A stretch of 64,000 bases of DNA from Clostridiales bacterium (GTDB lineage: Bacteria; Bacillota; Clostridia; Peptostreptococcales; Anaerovoracaceae), in contig CP042469.1 in the NCBI GenBank assembly GCA_015243575.1, positions 2,942,929-3,006,928 of the forward strand, read 5' to 3'. A program made the translations under genes and the position numbers. The notes below the pieces were generated by a model. It saw only the letters and a program-made list of their open reading frames with translations, had not been told where the DNA came from and ran no database searches. This document shows positions 53,551 to 62,843 of the stretch, piece by piece. Position 1 is the stretch's first letter. Every line of letters begins with the position of its first letter.

Positions 53551-54081
53551 TTAATATCTGGTCTCCAGCAAACCGTAGGTGTTATCCTTCCTCTTGTACA
53601 CAACATTTACTGCATCGGATTCCATGTTGAGGAAAACAAAGAAGCTATGTTCCAGAAGCTCCATCTGCATAATCGCCTCGTCAACAGACATTGGCATCAA
53701 ATCAAACTTCTTTTTCCTTACAACCTGCATTTCTTCCAGTTCTTCTCCTGCAACTTCAGGCAGATTCATTAGGAGCAGCTCTTTATGATCTTTGTGCTTC
53801 CTCTGAAGCTTTGTTTTGAATCTGGACATTTGAGAAGACAGTTTTTCAGTAACTCTGTCTATGCCGCTATAAATATCATTTGTGGTTTCTTCCGCCCTAA
53901 AGATTGTACCCTTAGCATTGATCGTTGCCTCTATCTTCTGCCTCCCTTTCTCCGTTGTCAAAGTAACATTGGCTACAATGTCATTGGAGAAGTACTTACC
54001 AAGTCGATCCAATTTGGACTCGATGGTTTGTTTCAGATGGTCACTGGCATTCATGTTTTTGCTTGTAATGATAACTTTCAT
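53551..54081 (-). CDS. hpf: ribosome hibernation promoting factor, long form
   Basis: 176 residues. The N-terminal RaiA/YfiA-type domain (MKVIITSKNMNASDHLKQTI, LTTEKGRQKIEATINAKGTI) binds the small ribosomal subunit. A linker leads to the C-terminal dimerisation domain (VRKKKFDLMPMSVDEAIMQM, MELLEHSFFVFLNMESDAVN). The long form alone drives 100S ribosome dimers in stationary phase. Start site: GGGGG upstream. A structured RNA of raiA type lies about 460 nt upstream. Confidence 0.95.
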   Translation of the reverse strand: MKVIITSKNMNASDHLKQTIESKLDRLGKYFSNDIVANVTLTTEKGRQKIEATINAKGTIFRAEETTNDIYSGIDRVTEKLSSQMSRFKTKLQRKHKDHKELLLMNLPEVAGEELEEMQVVRKKKFDLMPMSVDEAIMQMELLEHSFFVFLNMESDAVNVVYKRKDNTYGLLETRY

Positions 54082-54224
54082 TTAGTGCACCCCCCTAGCT
54101 TTCGATTAAGGTAATCGTATTAGTATTGTATACTACAAAACCCATGCCATTCCTTTTTTTCATCGGCAAATAAATATACAGCTTACATTCATCGACAACG
54201 TTTCTGATAATATGACAACAACTT

Positions 54225-54425
54225 TCAAAAAGAACAATTTTTCAGCGTTTTATAAACGACACCACCGGCCTGTTGATATTGTGGATAAGTCTGTGTATAA
54301 TTGAAATACAAAGGTTCTTGCAGTGGATATTTTTTTCGCTCAGAATATACATTCACATGCAATTCGAATCGCGCAAGGTTGATTTCCCCTTGTTTGCAAC
54401 GCTTTGTCGTTGCATAATTATTCAT
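54225..54425 (-). CDS. small uncharacterised protein
   Basis: 66 residues: MNNYATTKRCKQGEINLARF, ELHVNVYSERKKYPLQEPLY, then FNYTQTYPQYQQAGGVVYKT. AAAGGAAGAG stands at good spacing before the ATG at 54425, better than for a longer frame start at 54476. It lies between the raiA-type RNA and hpf, on their strand. I recognise no family, and the short length leaves doubt that it is a real gene. Confidence 0.45.
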   Translation of the reverse strand: MNNYATTKRCKQGEINLARFELHVNVYSERKKYPLQEPLYFNYTQTYPQYQQAGGVVYKTLKNCSF

Positions 54426-54543
54426 TTCTCTTCCTTTCTTTTCAATTTTCGCTTTTTTGTTCTTCTGTAACAGCACTTGACAAGCTATCCTTGAGATTGT
54501 CGAAATTTGATGCTGGTTTTGCAGTAATACAGATTAGATATTG

Positions 54544-54748
54544 GAACCGCCTAGCTGACCTGGTCTTTGCCCCCACACCCGCCTTTTGGTATTTTACCAA
54601 AGGACTTACATCTAAGCTACGCCATGATCACTGCCGCCTTGCGGTCCAGCTTACGTGGGTCCTTTTGCCCGTAACTGGCCTGGACTTTCAACCACAGACC
54701 TAAGCGGCTCTAATATTTAATCTTTATATACCCTGTTCTGCTTGTCTT
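54544..54748 (-). ncRNA. structured RNA upstream of hpf, probable raiA motif
   Basis: On the minus strand GAGCCGCTTAG (from 54710) and CTAGGCGGTTC (to 54544) pair over 11 bp, closing a 167-nt domain. Inside are CCGC-AAG-GCGG and CCTTTGGTA-AAA-TACCAAAAGG hairpins. A strong promoter precedes it. Location upstream of hpf/raiA, size and the conserved-looking single-strand segments fit the Clostridia raiA-motif RNA. A covariance search would settle it. Confidence 0.6.
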
Positions 54749-54755
54749 ACTCAAT

Positions 54756-54785
54756 ATTATATGTCGAAAATTGCAATTTCGTCAA
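54756..54785 (-). promoter_or_regulatory. strong promoter for the hpf-upstream RNA
   Basis: On the minus strand TTGACG (54785-54780), 18-nt spacer, perfect TATAAT (54761-54756). Confidence 0.8.
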
Positions 54786-54819
54786 CGCCGATTAAATATA
54801 GATTTCGTACCGGAGTCAT

Positions 54820-55593
54820 TCAGCAACGTATCCCATCGTCTTCTTCGCTGATTAGGTTTGCCCCCGCTGCAAAGACAAAGACAAAAACCTCGGAAGCATC
54901 TGCCCGAAGCAGTGCGTCCGTACAGGCGTCAGCCGTGCTCCCCGTAGTAAAGATATCATCCACCAAAAGCACCTTCTTTCCCCTCAGAAGGTCTTTCTTT
55001 CTCGAAGAAACGGCGAAGGCTTCCTGAACATTTCTGCTTCTCTCTAAAGCACTCAGCTGATTCATGGCTTCTGTATCAGAACTTCTCAGAAGCAAATTAC
55101 TGCTGTACGGCGTTTCCATCAACCTTGCAAGTTCCTTGGCCAGCACCGCCGCCTGATTATATCCCCGCACCTTTTCTTTTCGCCTATGCATCGGTACCGG
55201 AAGAATCAAATCCAGTTCAAGAGCTTCCGAAAGAATCCGGTCTCTCATAATTTCCGCCAGCTTTCTCCCCAGATATGCTTTATCCTTGTACTTGAATCGA
55301 TGCAGAATATCTCTTTCTGCCGCACCGTATTCTGCGCAGGCAAACCCCTTCGCAAAGAGATGACCCCCATCCCTGCAGTTGGTACAGAGATCTGGAAGAT
55401 AGTCGTCCTGAAGGCGCTTGCCGCAGCAGCTGCAAGTTCGTCCATTGGTCCATTTCATGGTCCGGACGCAAACATCACATAGGGAATAAGGTCTGCTGTC
55501 GTCTATAATATTCCCACAACAGATGCAATATATGTTAGAAGGATAAATTAAATCAAAAAACCCTTCCACCAAAGATGGCAAAATCCCTTTCAT
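54820..55593 (-). CDS. comF: ComF family protein
   Basis: 257 residues. The N-terminal zinc finger is CICCGNII...LCDVCVRTM...CSCCGKRL...LCTNC. The phosphoribosyltransferase domain has LDLILPVPMHRRKEKVRGYN and the PRPP loop KVLLVDDIFTTGSTADAC. ComF helps move or process incoming single-stranded DNA during natural transformation. I prefer the ATG at 55593 because GGAG lies upstream at good spacing. It ends the yhaM-cca-recD2-comF run. Confidence 0.9.
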   Translation of the reverse strand: MKGILPSLVEGFFDLIYPSNIYCICCGNIIDDSRPYSLCDVCVRTMKWTNGRTCSCCGKRLQDDYLPDLCTNCRDGGHLFAKGFACAEYGAAERDILHRFKYKDKAYLGRKLAEIMRDRILSEALELDLILPVPMHRRKEKVRGYNQAAVLAKELARLMETPYSSNLLLRSSDTEAMNQLSALERSRNVQEAFAVSSRKKDLLRGKKVLLVDDIFTTGSTADACTDALLRADASEVFVFVFAAGANLISEEDDGIRC

Positions 55594-55791
55594 AACGCAA
55601 ATCTCCATTACATTCCTCGAATATCCATTGGCACATCTCTGATCGCTTCCCTCGGAAACACGCTCGCTTCGCTCGGACGGTTTCCTACGAGAACCGATCG
55701 GAGACGCGCTTTGCTTACATGCGTTTGATCGTCAATCCGCATGCAACCCGAAAACACGTAACCCATGAAACCAAACCTTTCCCCCGCCACT

Positions 55792-57996
55792 CTAGAGGAA
55801 TGCTTTCAATCGCACAGCCAGGCCGGAATAACGATCGGTAATCCTATTATTGTCAACCATTGCATGCATTTTATTTTCCGAGCCCACGATGATAACTGCC
55901 CGTTTGCCTCTAGTTACTGCAGTGTAGAGCAGATTTCTGGTGGCAAGCATGGGCGGAAACCAGGATACGGGCATGATGACAATGGGGAATTCGCTACCCT
56001 GACTTTTATGCACTGTCACAGCATAGGCAAGTTCTATCTCATCCAGCTGAGAGAAGTCATACCGCACATAGCGGTTGTCATCAAATACAATGGTGATTTC
56101 ATTGAATTCTCTGTCGATGGTCTGGATATAACCCACATCTCCGTTGAAGACGCCCTGACCTTCTGTAAAATCTTCTAGTCGTTTCCATTCCATCTGATAG
56201 TTGTTCTTGATCTGCATCACCTTATCCCCCTCGCGGAAGATCCTCTCGCCGAAGACTTTTTCTTCCTGTCCCTCGGCAGGCGGATTCAGTACGTTCTGCA
56301 GTTCCTTATTGAGGTTGATGCTTCCCAGAAGGCCTTTGCGTACCGGTGTTAGCACCTGCATATCCCTGACCGCATCGCAGCCCTTGTAATATTCCGGAAG
56401 TCGTTTGACACAAAGAGATTTAATGGTTTCCAGCATCTCTTTTTCACTCTTCTGCCTGAGAAGAAAGAAGTCCTTGTCCTTTTCGTTGCAGTCCGGATAT
56501 TCGCCCTGATTGATTTTATGGGCATTGACGACGATAAGACTTTCCTTGGCCTGACGGAAAATCTCTGTCAGTTTCACGGCATAAATCACCTCGCTGTCGA
56601 GCATGTCCCTCAGCACATTTCCCGCGCCTACCGAAGGAAGCTGATCTGCATCGCCCACGACGATCAGCCTTGTTCCCGGTTTTATGGCGCTCAGCAGCCC
56701 ATTCATAAGAAGGATATCAATCATGGAGGCTTCGTCGATAATGATAGCGTCGTACTCCAGCTGATCCTCACTGTTCTTCCCAAAGCGCATAGTATCTTCG
56801 CCCTCGGAATAGTAGTATTCCAAAAGACGATGGATGGTGGATGCCTCATAGCCGGAGGTTTCCGTAATTCGCTTGGCAGCCCGTCCTGTCGGTGCAGCGA
56901 TGGCTGTTGCAAATCCGCTGTGTTCCAGGATTTTCATAATGGTATTGATGATGGTGGTCTTTCCTGTACCGGGTCCTCCGGTAATGACGGAAACCCCGTT
57001 TTTAAGCGACGCTTTTACCGCATATTTCTGATTTTCAGACAGCAGGATACCCGTCTCCCGCTCGGTTGCAGCGATGAGCTCGTCCACATCAGAGCTGACA
57101 GGCTTTAGATCGGAACGGCTCAGAGAGAGCAAAATTTTGCAGACATTTTGCTCCGCAGTATAATAGGGCATAGAAAAGATCACAGACCTTCCTTCCAGGT
57201 TTTCAATATGTATCTCGCCTTCAAAAGCTAGCTGGACAAGGATTTCGTGTACCTGCTCAGTGCCCACCTCAAGAAGTTCCGCTGTATTCTCGCAAAACAT
57301 TTTTTGAGGGACATAGGTATGGCCTTCGTTGACATACAGCCACAGCGCATATTTGATTCCGCTTTCAATCCGATACTCGGAATTCTTATTAATCCCCATT
57401 TTCTCTGCGATTTTATCGGCCTTTTTAAATCCGATCCCAAAGATATCATCCACCAATTGGTATGGGTTTTCCGTCACTGCTTGTATGGTATCGGGCCCAT
57501 ACACCTTGTAAAGCTTCATGGCATAAGGCGGTGCAATACCAAACTGCTGAAAAAACAGCGTAATCTCAGCAAACTCTTTATGGGCCATAAACGCCTCAGA
57601 AACTGCTGCCGCCTTTTTTTCTCCTATGCCTTCCACTTCCGTAAGCCTGTGAGGCTCTTTTTCTATGATTGCGAAGGTGTCTCCGCCAAACCTGTGCACA
57701 ATGGCAGCCGCAGTCTTCTTTCCGATCCCTTTCAGCAGTCCAGACGAAAGAAAGCCCTCGATCCCTTCTTGGGAACTGGGCATTTCCTCTTGATATTCTG
57801 TAAAGCTAAATTGTTCCCCGTAGGTCGGATGGGTTTTCCATATTCCTCGAAAACGAAAGGCTCTGCCTCGATCTGCCCCAGGCAAATACCCCACAGCAGT
57901 GAATTGCTCCTCGCCGTTTTCAATCACTGCAATGGTATAATAATTCTCTTTATTATGATAAATGACCTCTGCAATAGATCCTTGTAATTCGACCAT
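55792..57996 (-). CDS. recD2: RecD2-type DNA helicase
   Basis: 734 residues. An N-terminal OB/HhH region (RFRGIWKTHPTYGEQFSFTE, GLLKGIGKKTAAAIVHRFGG, EVEGIGEKKAAAV) is followed by the SF1 motor. Walker A is ITGGPGTGKTTIINTI, motif II IIIDEASMIDILLM, motif III VVGDADQLPSVGAGNVL and motif VI LLYTAVTRGKRAVIIVG. It is a 5'-3' helicase involved in repair, without RecBC partners. The ATG at 57996 has AAAGGG upstream. Confidence 0.95.
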   Translation of the reverse strand: MVELQGSIAEVIYHNKENYYTIAVIENGEEQFTAVGYLPGADRGRAFRFRGIWKTHPTYGEQFSFTEYQEEMPSSQEGIEGFLSSGLLKGIGKKTAAAIVHRFGGDTFAIIEKEPHRLTEVEGIGEKKAAAVSEAFMAHKEFAEITLFFQQFGIAPPYAMKLYKVYGPDTIQAVTENPYQLVDDIFGIGFKKADKIAEKMGINKNSEYRIESGIKYALWLYVNEGHTYVPQKMFCENTAELLEVGTEQVHEILVQLAFEGEIHIENLEGRSVIFSMPYYTAEQNVCKILLSLSRSDLKPVSSDVDELIAATERETGILLSENQKYAVKASLKNGVSVITGGPGTGKTTIINTIMKILEHSGFATAIAAPTGRAAKRITETSGYEASTIHRLLEYYYSEGEDTMRFGKNSEDQLEYDAIIIDEASMIDILLMNGLLSAIKPGTRLIVVGDADQLPSVGAGNVLRDMLDSEVIYAVKLTEIFRQAKESLIVVNAHKINQGEYPDCNEKDKDFFLLRQKSEKEMLETIKSLCVKRLPEYYKGCDAVRDMQVLTPVRKGLLGSINLNKELQNVLNPPAEGQEEKVFGERIFREGDKVMQIKNNYQMEWKRLEDFTEGQGVFNGDVGYIQTIDREFNEITIVFDDNRYVRYDFSQLDEIELAYAVTVHKSQGSEFPIVIMPVSWFPPMLATRNLLYTAVTRGKRAVIIVGSENKMHAMVDNNRITDRYSGLAVRLKAFL

Positions 57997-58021
57997 TTTT
58001 ACCCTTTCAAAATCGATACAG

Positions 58022-59302
58022 CTATGTCTCGATCCTCTGCATTGCAAGCTCCATCAAACGAGCCTTTCGGTTTTCTTCCGGATTTTCGTGAACCCAGTCC
58101 AGCAGAATCTGAAGCAGTTCACCCAATTCTGCCCCCTGAACAGCACCTGCAAGCAAAAGATCCTTACCGCTTACTGCCAAGTCAGAAAGAAAAATCGGTT
58201 CCTGGTGTTCCGTAATCTGCCGCAGCATTTCCTCTCTTTGCTGGCTGTCGGCATGGCTCAGGCCCAGCGCCGCAGACTGCGCCAGGGAAACCGTTTCAAG
58301 ATATTCATATCCATCCATGCCTATTCTAAAGATCAGGCGTTTCAGCCGTACCTTGCCTTCTTCTATTTGCATTTTTCTGTCCGGCTTCTCAGTCGCACCG
58401 ATTTCTTGCAGCTCGTCCATTTTTTCTACCGCAAGAAGCAGGCGTTGTTTCATCCGGTTTGCATACCCCGGATACTCGATGGCACGTCTGCCATTTTCCT
58501 TTTGAAAGCAAAGATAAATCAGCCCCAGTCTTATGGACAGATCCTCTTTCGTATGGTCAATCCCTTCCCCGAGAAGGGATAGTTTTTTCCATTCAGTCGC
58601 AGTTGCATGGCAGAAGCATTCCTTGCCAAGAATATAACGCCATGCGCCGGTCTCAGAAAGGAGCTTCAGTCCTTTGGAGCAGCTCCCTGAGCTTATGGTT
58701 TTACAGAACTCATCCAAAACTCTCTCTAGACTGATATGGGAAAGAAGCTCTGCTTTCTCTTTCATTGCCCCCAGCGTCTCCGGCTCCACATGAAATCCCA
58801 GCTGTGCCGAAAAACGAATTCCTCGCAATATTCTCAGAGCATCTTCTTCAAAGCGCACACCGGGCTCACCAATCCCTCTGATCGTTCTGCTTGCAATATC
58901 ATCACGTCCCTGATAAAGGTCCACCTCTCCCCGAAAAGGACTCACGGCAATGGCATTCATGGTGAAATCTCTTCGCTCCAGGTCTTCGCTGAGGTTCCTC
59001 GTAAAGATTACCGTTTCCGGCCGGCGATAGTCGATATACTCGCCATCGATGCGATATGCGGCCACATCAGCCGTAATTCCACCTTCCGTAATCCGCATCA
59101 CACCCAGCTTTTTATTGATGATTTCTGCATCAGGAAACAGCGAAGCAAGGTTCTCCCGCGCTGCATTGGTGGTAAGATCCCAGTCCTCTGCCTGCCTGCC
59201 AAGGATCGAATCCCGAACACAGCCGCCCACCGCATATGCTTCAAAGCCTGCAGCTTCAATTGTTTGTATGATATGAACGATTTCATCAGGCAGTGGGATC
59301 AT
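58022..59302 (-). CDS. cca: CCA tRNA nucleotidyltransferase
   Basis: 426 residues, class II. It adds CCA to tRNA 3' ends (many tRNA genes here also encode CCA). The nucleotidyl head has AYAVGGCVRDSILGRQAEDW with the catalytic DWDLTT, then RRDFTMNAIAVSP. The RNA-binding tail follows, including a segment like an HD remnant without clear HD residues. It lies 18 nt downstream of yhaM and 25 nt upstream of recD2. Confidence 0.93.
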   Translation of the reverse strand: MIPLPDEIVHIIQTIEAAGFEAYAVGGCVRDSILGRQAEDWDLTTNAARENLASLFPDAEIINKKLGVMRITEGGITADVAAYRIDGEYIDYRRPETVIFTRNLSEDLERRDFTMNAIAVSPFRGEVDLYQGRDDIASRTIRGIGEPGVRFEEDALRILRGIRFSAQLGFHVEPETLGAMKEKAELLSHISLERVLDEFCKTISSGSCSKGLKLLSETGAWRYILGKECFCHATATEWKKLSLLGEGIDHTKEDLSIRLGLIYLCFQKENGRRAIEYPGYANRMKQRLLLAVEKMDELQEIGATEKPDRKMQIEEGKVRLKRLIFRIGMDGYEYLETVSLAQSAALGLSHADSQQREEMLRQITEHQEPIFLSDLAVSGKDLLLAGAVQGAELGELLQILLDWVHENPEENRKARLMELAMQRIET

Positions 59303-59320
59303 GTCAAGCTCCTATCGAAG

Positions 59321-60283
59321 TTAGAATGAGGTGGGCTTGTAAAGCCTTCTGTTGTCCAACGTCCATACTCTGTCAGAGAAGTCACCTTCTGTTGTTGATT
59401 CCAGCGCCTCATGCATGTCATACATCCTTGCGTCGATCATATCCAGATAGTGTAGGATTTCCGCTTCAGGGAAAAGGGGTTTTTTCGGGCTTCCGAATTC
59501 CGGCTCGTAGTGATGAGAAAGGATCATATGCTCTAGCATGACGGCCTTTTCTTTTCCGATTCCAAGTTCCTCTGCCAGCCGATCGATGGTTTTGATTCCC
59601 TGAATCAAGTGGCCCAGCATCTGTCCCTCAAAGGAGTAACCAGAAGCCATACCCAGAGTGTCCGCCTCGATTTCATTAATTTTTTCCATGTCGTGGAGGA
59701 TCACACCTGCCATGACAAGATCCTTATTCAGATTGGTATAAACCTCACAAACTCTCTCCGCAGTCATCAGCATTCGCTTAACATGGTACAGCAGTCCCGA
59801 AAGCTCAGCGTGATGATTTTTTGCTGCCGCCGGGTAGTACATGAGCTTTTCCTGATTGTCTTCCAGGACGCGGACGCAAAGGCTGCGCAGATCATGATCG
59901 GTCATTCCCTCTGCCTTTTCCAGCAGGAACAGGTACATGTCATCAGCTTTCTCCGGTGCCGCTTTGATATAATCCGCCAGTTCCAGATGATCTTCTGGCA
60001 CTGATTTTCTAATTTTTTGGACCCTGAGCTGCCTCATTCCGTTCCATTCCGTTACGTTTGCCTTTACTTTGACGAAATCGCCGTCTGCAATTTCATTGAG
60101 CGCAGGAAGCTCCGGATCTGAAACATCCCATTTTTTCCCGGTTATTTCTCCTGTTTTATCGCACAGGAACAGATCCAGATATTGTTTTTTATTTGATCCG
60201 ATTTTTATAGCTATGGTTTTCACCATAAAAAAATCCTGTATTTCATCATCGGTCCTGAGCTGGCCTATGTAAAATTCTTTCAT
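59321..60283 (-). CDS. yhaM: 3'-5' exoribonuclease YhaM
   Basis: 320 residues. The N-terminal OB fold (IAIKIGSNKKQYLDLFLCDK...GDFVKVKANVTEWNGMRQLR) is followed by an HD domain. The metal ligands are in LLYHVKRMLMTAE, VMAGVILHDMEKINE and MILSHHYEPEFG. This is the standard layout of YhaM/CBF1, a Firmicutes-type exoribonuclease for short RNAs. AGGAGGA precedes the ATG. Confidence 0.92.
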   Translation of the reverse strand: MKEFYIGQLRTDDEIQDFFMVKTIAIKIGSNKKQYLDLFLCDKTGEITGKKWDVSDPELPALNEIADGDFVKVKANVTEWNGMRQLRVQKIRKSVPEDHLELADYIKAAPEKADDMYLFLLEKAEGMTDHDLRSLCVRVLEDNQEKLMYYPAAAKNHHAELSGLLYHVKRMLMTAERVCEVYTNLNKDLVMAGVILHDMEKINEIEADTLGMASGYSFEGQMLGHLIQGIKTIDRLAEELGIGKEKAVMLEHMILSHHYEPEFGSPKKPLFPEAEILHYLDMIDARMYDMHEALESTTEGDFSDRVWTLDNRRLYKPTSF

Positions 60284-60505
60284 GCTTTCGTCTCCTCCTA
60301 ATGGGGCTCTCTAAAATTTCATCATAGGGAATCCACTCATCGATTGCAAGTATGATACCCCATTGATGCGATCTATTTTATTATATACCAATTCCGGGAT
60401 ATCTATCAATGGAGAGATTTAGTTTTTACATAATTTTACATTCAGTATATGATGAGGCTTCCATCTTGTCAAATCATTTCAATAGCCAATCATTTCTAAA
60501 TCATT

Positions 60506-60547
60506 TCAAGGGGTCCTCTCAAAAACTAATTTGAGAGGACCCCTTGA
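60506..60547. terminator. long perfect hairpin downstream of the CoA-transferase operon
   Basis: TCAAGGGGTCCTCTCAAA pairs perfectly (18 bp) with its inverse at 60530-60547 around AACTAA. It ends the operon from the right; T tracts are short, so termination is inferred. Confidence 0.75.
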
Positions 60548-60580
60548 TTATGGCTGTATTTTAAATGTGACACTCTTTGA

Positions 60581-61228
60581 TTAAATCATCTTCAGGTCGG
60601 GGCTGATGATAAGCTCCGCTTCCGTGGCTGCCCGAATCTGCTCAACGGTATAATCTGACTGAAGCTCTGTCAGCAATATCCCAGCGGGGGTGATCTCCAT
60701 AACACCCATTTCCGTGATGATCATGTCTACCACATTGATGGCGGTGTAGGGAAGTCTGCATTCCTTCAGGATTTTGTGTGCGCCTTTTTGGGTGTGCTGC
60801 ATCGCAACGATTACTTTTTTTGCACCTACCACCAGGTCCATAGCCCCACCCATTCCTGGCACCATCTTTCCAGGTACGATCCAGTTTGCCAGGTTTCCGT
60901 GCTGGTCTACTTCAAGGGCTCCCAAAATCGTCGCATCCACGTGGCCTCCCCGGATAATTCCAAAGGAAGTGGCACTGTCAAAGAACATAGCGCCGGGATT
61001 CACCGTTACGTACTGGGCTCCCGCATTGACGATATCAGCGTCTTCCTTGCCCTTCTCCGCCCCAGGCCCCATACCCATGATGCCGTTTTCTGACTGGAGT
61101 ACGATATTCACATTTTCAGGCAGGAAGTTTGCCACCAAGGTTGGCAGTCCGATTCCAAGATTCACAACGTCACCGTCATTGAGCTCCTTTGCTACTCTCG
61201 CAGCGATGATTTCCTTTATATCTGCCAC
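60581..61228 (-). CDS. CoA-transferase subunit B
   Basis: 215 residues, the beta subunit of 3-oxoacid or butyrate-acetoacetate CoA-transferase. Key motifs: LNDGDVVNLGIGLPTLVANF, the catalytic Glu in VLQSENGIMGMGP, and GGAMDLVVGAKKVIVAMQHT. The start is GTG at 61228, inside the last codons of subunit A, with GGAGGTGAG upstream; the genes overlap by 13 nt. With subunit A it transfers CoA between acyl acids such as acetoacetate and acetate/butyrate. Confidence 0.93.
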   Translation of the reverse strand: MADIKEIIAARVAKELNDGDVVNLGIGLPTLVANFLPENVNIVLQSENGIMGMGPGAEKGKEDADIVNAGAQYVTVNPGAMFFDSATSFGIIRGGHVDATILGALEVDQHGNLANWIVPGKMVPGMGGAMDLVVGAKKVIVAMQHTQKGAHKILKECRLPYTAINVVDMIITEMGVMEITPAGILLTELQSDYTVEQIRAATEAELIISPDLKMI

Positions 61229-61896
61229 GGCTTCTCACCTCCTGCGATAGCATCCACGAAGATGCCGGATGTTACAACATTGTTTGGATCAATCTCCCCG
61301 ATCTCTACGATTTTACAGGCTCCAACAATTACATACTCTGCGGCTGCTGCCATCATCGGGTTGAAGGTTCTTGTGGTCCCGTTATATGTGGTGTTGCCGA
61401 ACTTGTCAGTTACCGAGCCTCTGATCAAAGCAAACTCTGCTTTTAATGGTTTTTCCAGAAGGTAGTCTTTTCCGTCCACGTTGATGACGTTTTTCCCTTC
61501 CGCGACAATGGTTCCCACTCCTGTTGGAGTCAGAAAGCCGCCGAGGCCTGCCCCACCTGCACGGATTCTTTCCGCAAGTGTCCCCTGTGGTACCAGGATA
61601 CACTCTAATTTATCTTCTTCGACATCGGTATTCATTCTCCGAGCGACCTCGGGATTGAGTCCTACATGGGATGCGATAAGCGTCTTGATTTGACCGCTCG
61701 AAAGCAGTTTCCCGACGCCTCTTCCAGGCACGCCTGCATCATTACATATAATCGTGAGATTCTTTACACCTTTTTCCACCAGAGCGTCGATGAGGATCTC
61801 GGGAGTTCCGCAAGCCATGAAGCCACCCACCATTACCGTTGCTCCGTTCTGAATACCGGCCACTGCCTCCGATGCTGTCATGATTTTCGTTTTCAT
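61216..61896 (-). CDS. CoA-transferase subunit A
   Basis: 227 residues. The CoA-binding loop is IQNGATVMVGGFMACGTPEI. Further motifs are NDAGVPGRGVGKLLSSGQIK, ECILVPQGTLAERIRAGGAG and LGGFLTPTGVGTIVAEGK. The ATG at 61896 has AAGGAG at good spacing, preferred over an earlier frame start. It belongs to one operon with subunit B downstream and the BKACE enzyme upstream, the same grouping seen in amino-acid fermenters. Confidence 0.93.
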   Translation of the reverse strand: MKTKIMTASEAVAGIQNGATVMVGGFMACGTPEILIDALVEKGVKNLTIICNDAGVPGRGVGKLLSSGQIKTLIASHVGLNPEVARRMNTDVEEDKLECILVPQGTLAERIRAGGAGLGGFLTPTGVGTIVAEGKNVINVDGKDYLLEKPLKAEFALIRGSVTDKFGNTTYNGTTRTFNPMMAAAAEYVIVGACKIVEIGEIDPNNVVTSGIFVDAIAGGEKPWQI

Positions 61897-61955
61897 TGTC
61901 CGTTGCTCCTTCTGCCTGAAATTCAACTTCTACTGATTCACTTTATCTCATTTTT

Positions 61956-62771
61956 TCAGGCCAGGTTCAAAATCCTTCTTGCCTCTTCAGGCGTCGCAAT
62001 TGCTCTTCCCATCGCTTGGGCAAGCTTTACGATGCGTTCCACCAGCATTGCATTAGTGGCTGGAATCCCCTTTTCATATTCCACCACGTCCTCTAGACCG
62101 GTTCTCACATGGCCGCCCATGGCAATAGCCATAGCAGCAAGTTGTACGTGAGGCCTGCCAACGCCAGTCAGCGTCCAAGTCGAGCCTTCCGGAAGGCTGT
62201 CTGCCAAAAACATGAGGTTTTTCGGACTTCCTTCCACGGAGCCGGGAACATTCATTACCAGGTTAAAGTGCAGCGGCCCGACCAAAATTCCTTTTTTCAG
62301 CAGGCGTTTTGCATTGGAAATCATTGCAAGATCAAATACCTCAATTTCCGGCTTGATGCCATTATCTCTCATTTTTATGGCCAGAGCTTCGATCAGATCA
62401 GGAGAATTCCCATTAATGCTTCCTGGAAAGTTGGAAGACCCCGTGGCAAGGCTGGCCATTTGGGCGTTCAAATCCAGCATCTGACCTCGCCATTCCACGG
62501 TATTCTCACCGCCTCTGGCTCCCGTTGACAATTGGCGGATCACATCGACCCTTTCCTGATCCAGCAGGTTCAAAACCTGCTGGAAAATGGCTCTGTCACT
62601 GGTAGGCATCTGATTTTCATCTCTGACATGAATATGCGCCACAGACGCACCGAGCACGGCGCATTGTTTTATGTTATCGACAATTTCCCTCGCTGTTACC
62701 GGGGTATGGGGATTCATTGCCTTTGTCGGCACGTTTCCGGTATGAGCAACCGTTACGATCAATTTCTCCAT
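61956..62771 (-). CDS. beta-keto acid cleavage enzyme (BKACE/Kce family)
   Basis: 271 residues. Motifs: VTVAHTGNVPTKAMNPHTPV, then CAVLGASVAHIHVRDENQMP (zinc-binding His-x-His), QLSTGARGGENTVEWRG and the GHVRTGLEDVVEYEKG block. The family condenses a beta-keto acid with acetyl-CoA to give acetoacetate plus the shorter acyl-CoA. In lysine fermentation Kce acts on 3-keto-5-aminohexanoate. Here no neighbouring kdd or kal gene is visible, so the true substrate is open. AAAGGAG supports the ATG at 62771. Confidence 0.9.
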   Translation of the reverse strand: MEKLIVTVAHTGNVPTKAMNPHTPVTAREIVDNIKQCAVLGASVAHIHVRDENQMPTSDRAIFQQVLNLLDQERVDVIRQLSTGARGGENTVEWRGQMLDLNAQMASLATGSSNFPGSINGNSPDLIEALAIKMRDNGIKPEIEVFDLAMISNAKRLLKKGILVGPLHFNLVMNVPGSVEGSPKNLMFLADSLPEGSTWTLTGVGRPHVQLAAMAIAMGGHVRTGLEDVVEYEKGIPATNAMLVERIVKLAQAMGRAIATPEEARRILNLA

Positions 62772-62843
62772 TTTAAACTCCTTTTTCATTTTCAACAGGG
62801 CTTCCCGCTTGTTCGAAAAGACCAGATCCAGACCCCAAGGTCA

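Noticed and set aside
55608-55790. 60-codon minus-strand frame between recD2 and comF
   Set aside because: No ribosome site, unusual composition, and the stretch contains an inverted CGGTTTC...GAACCG repeat; it looks non-coding.
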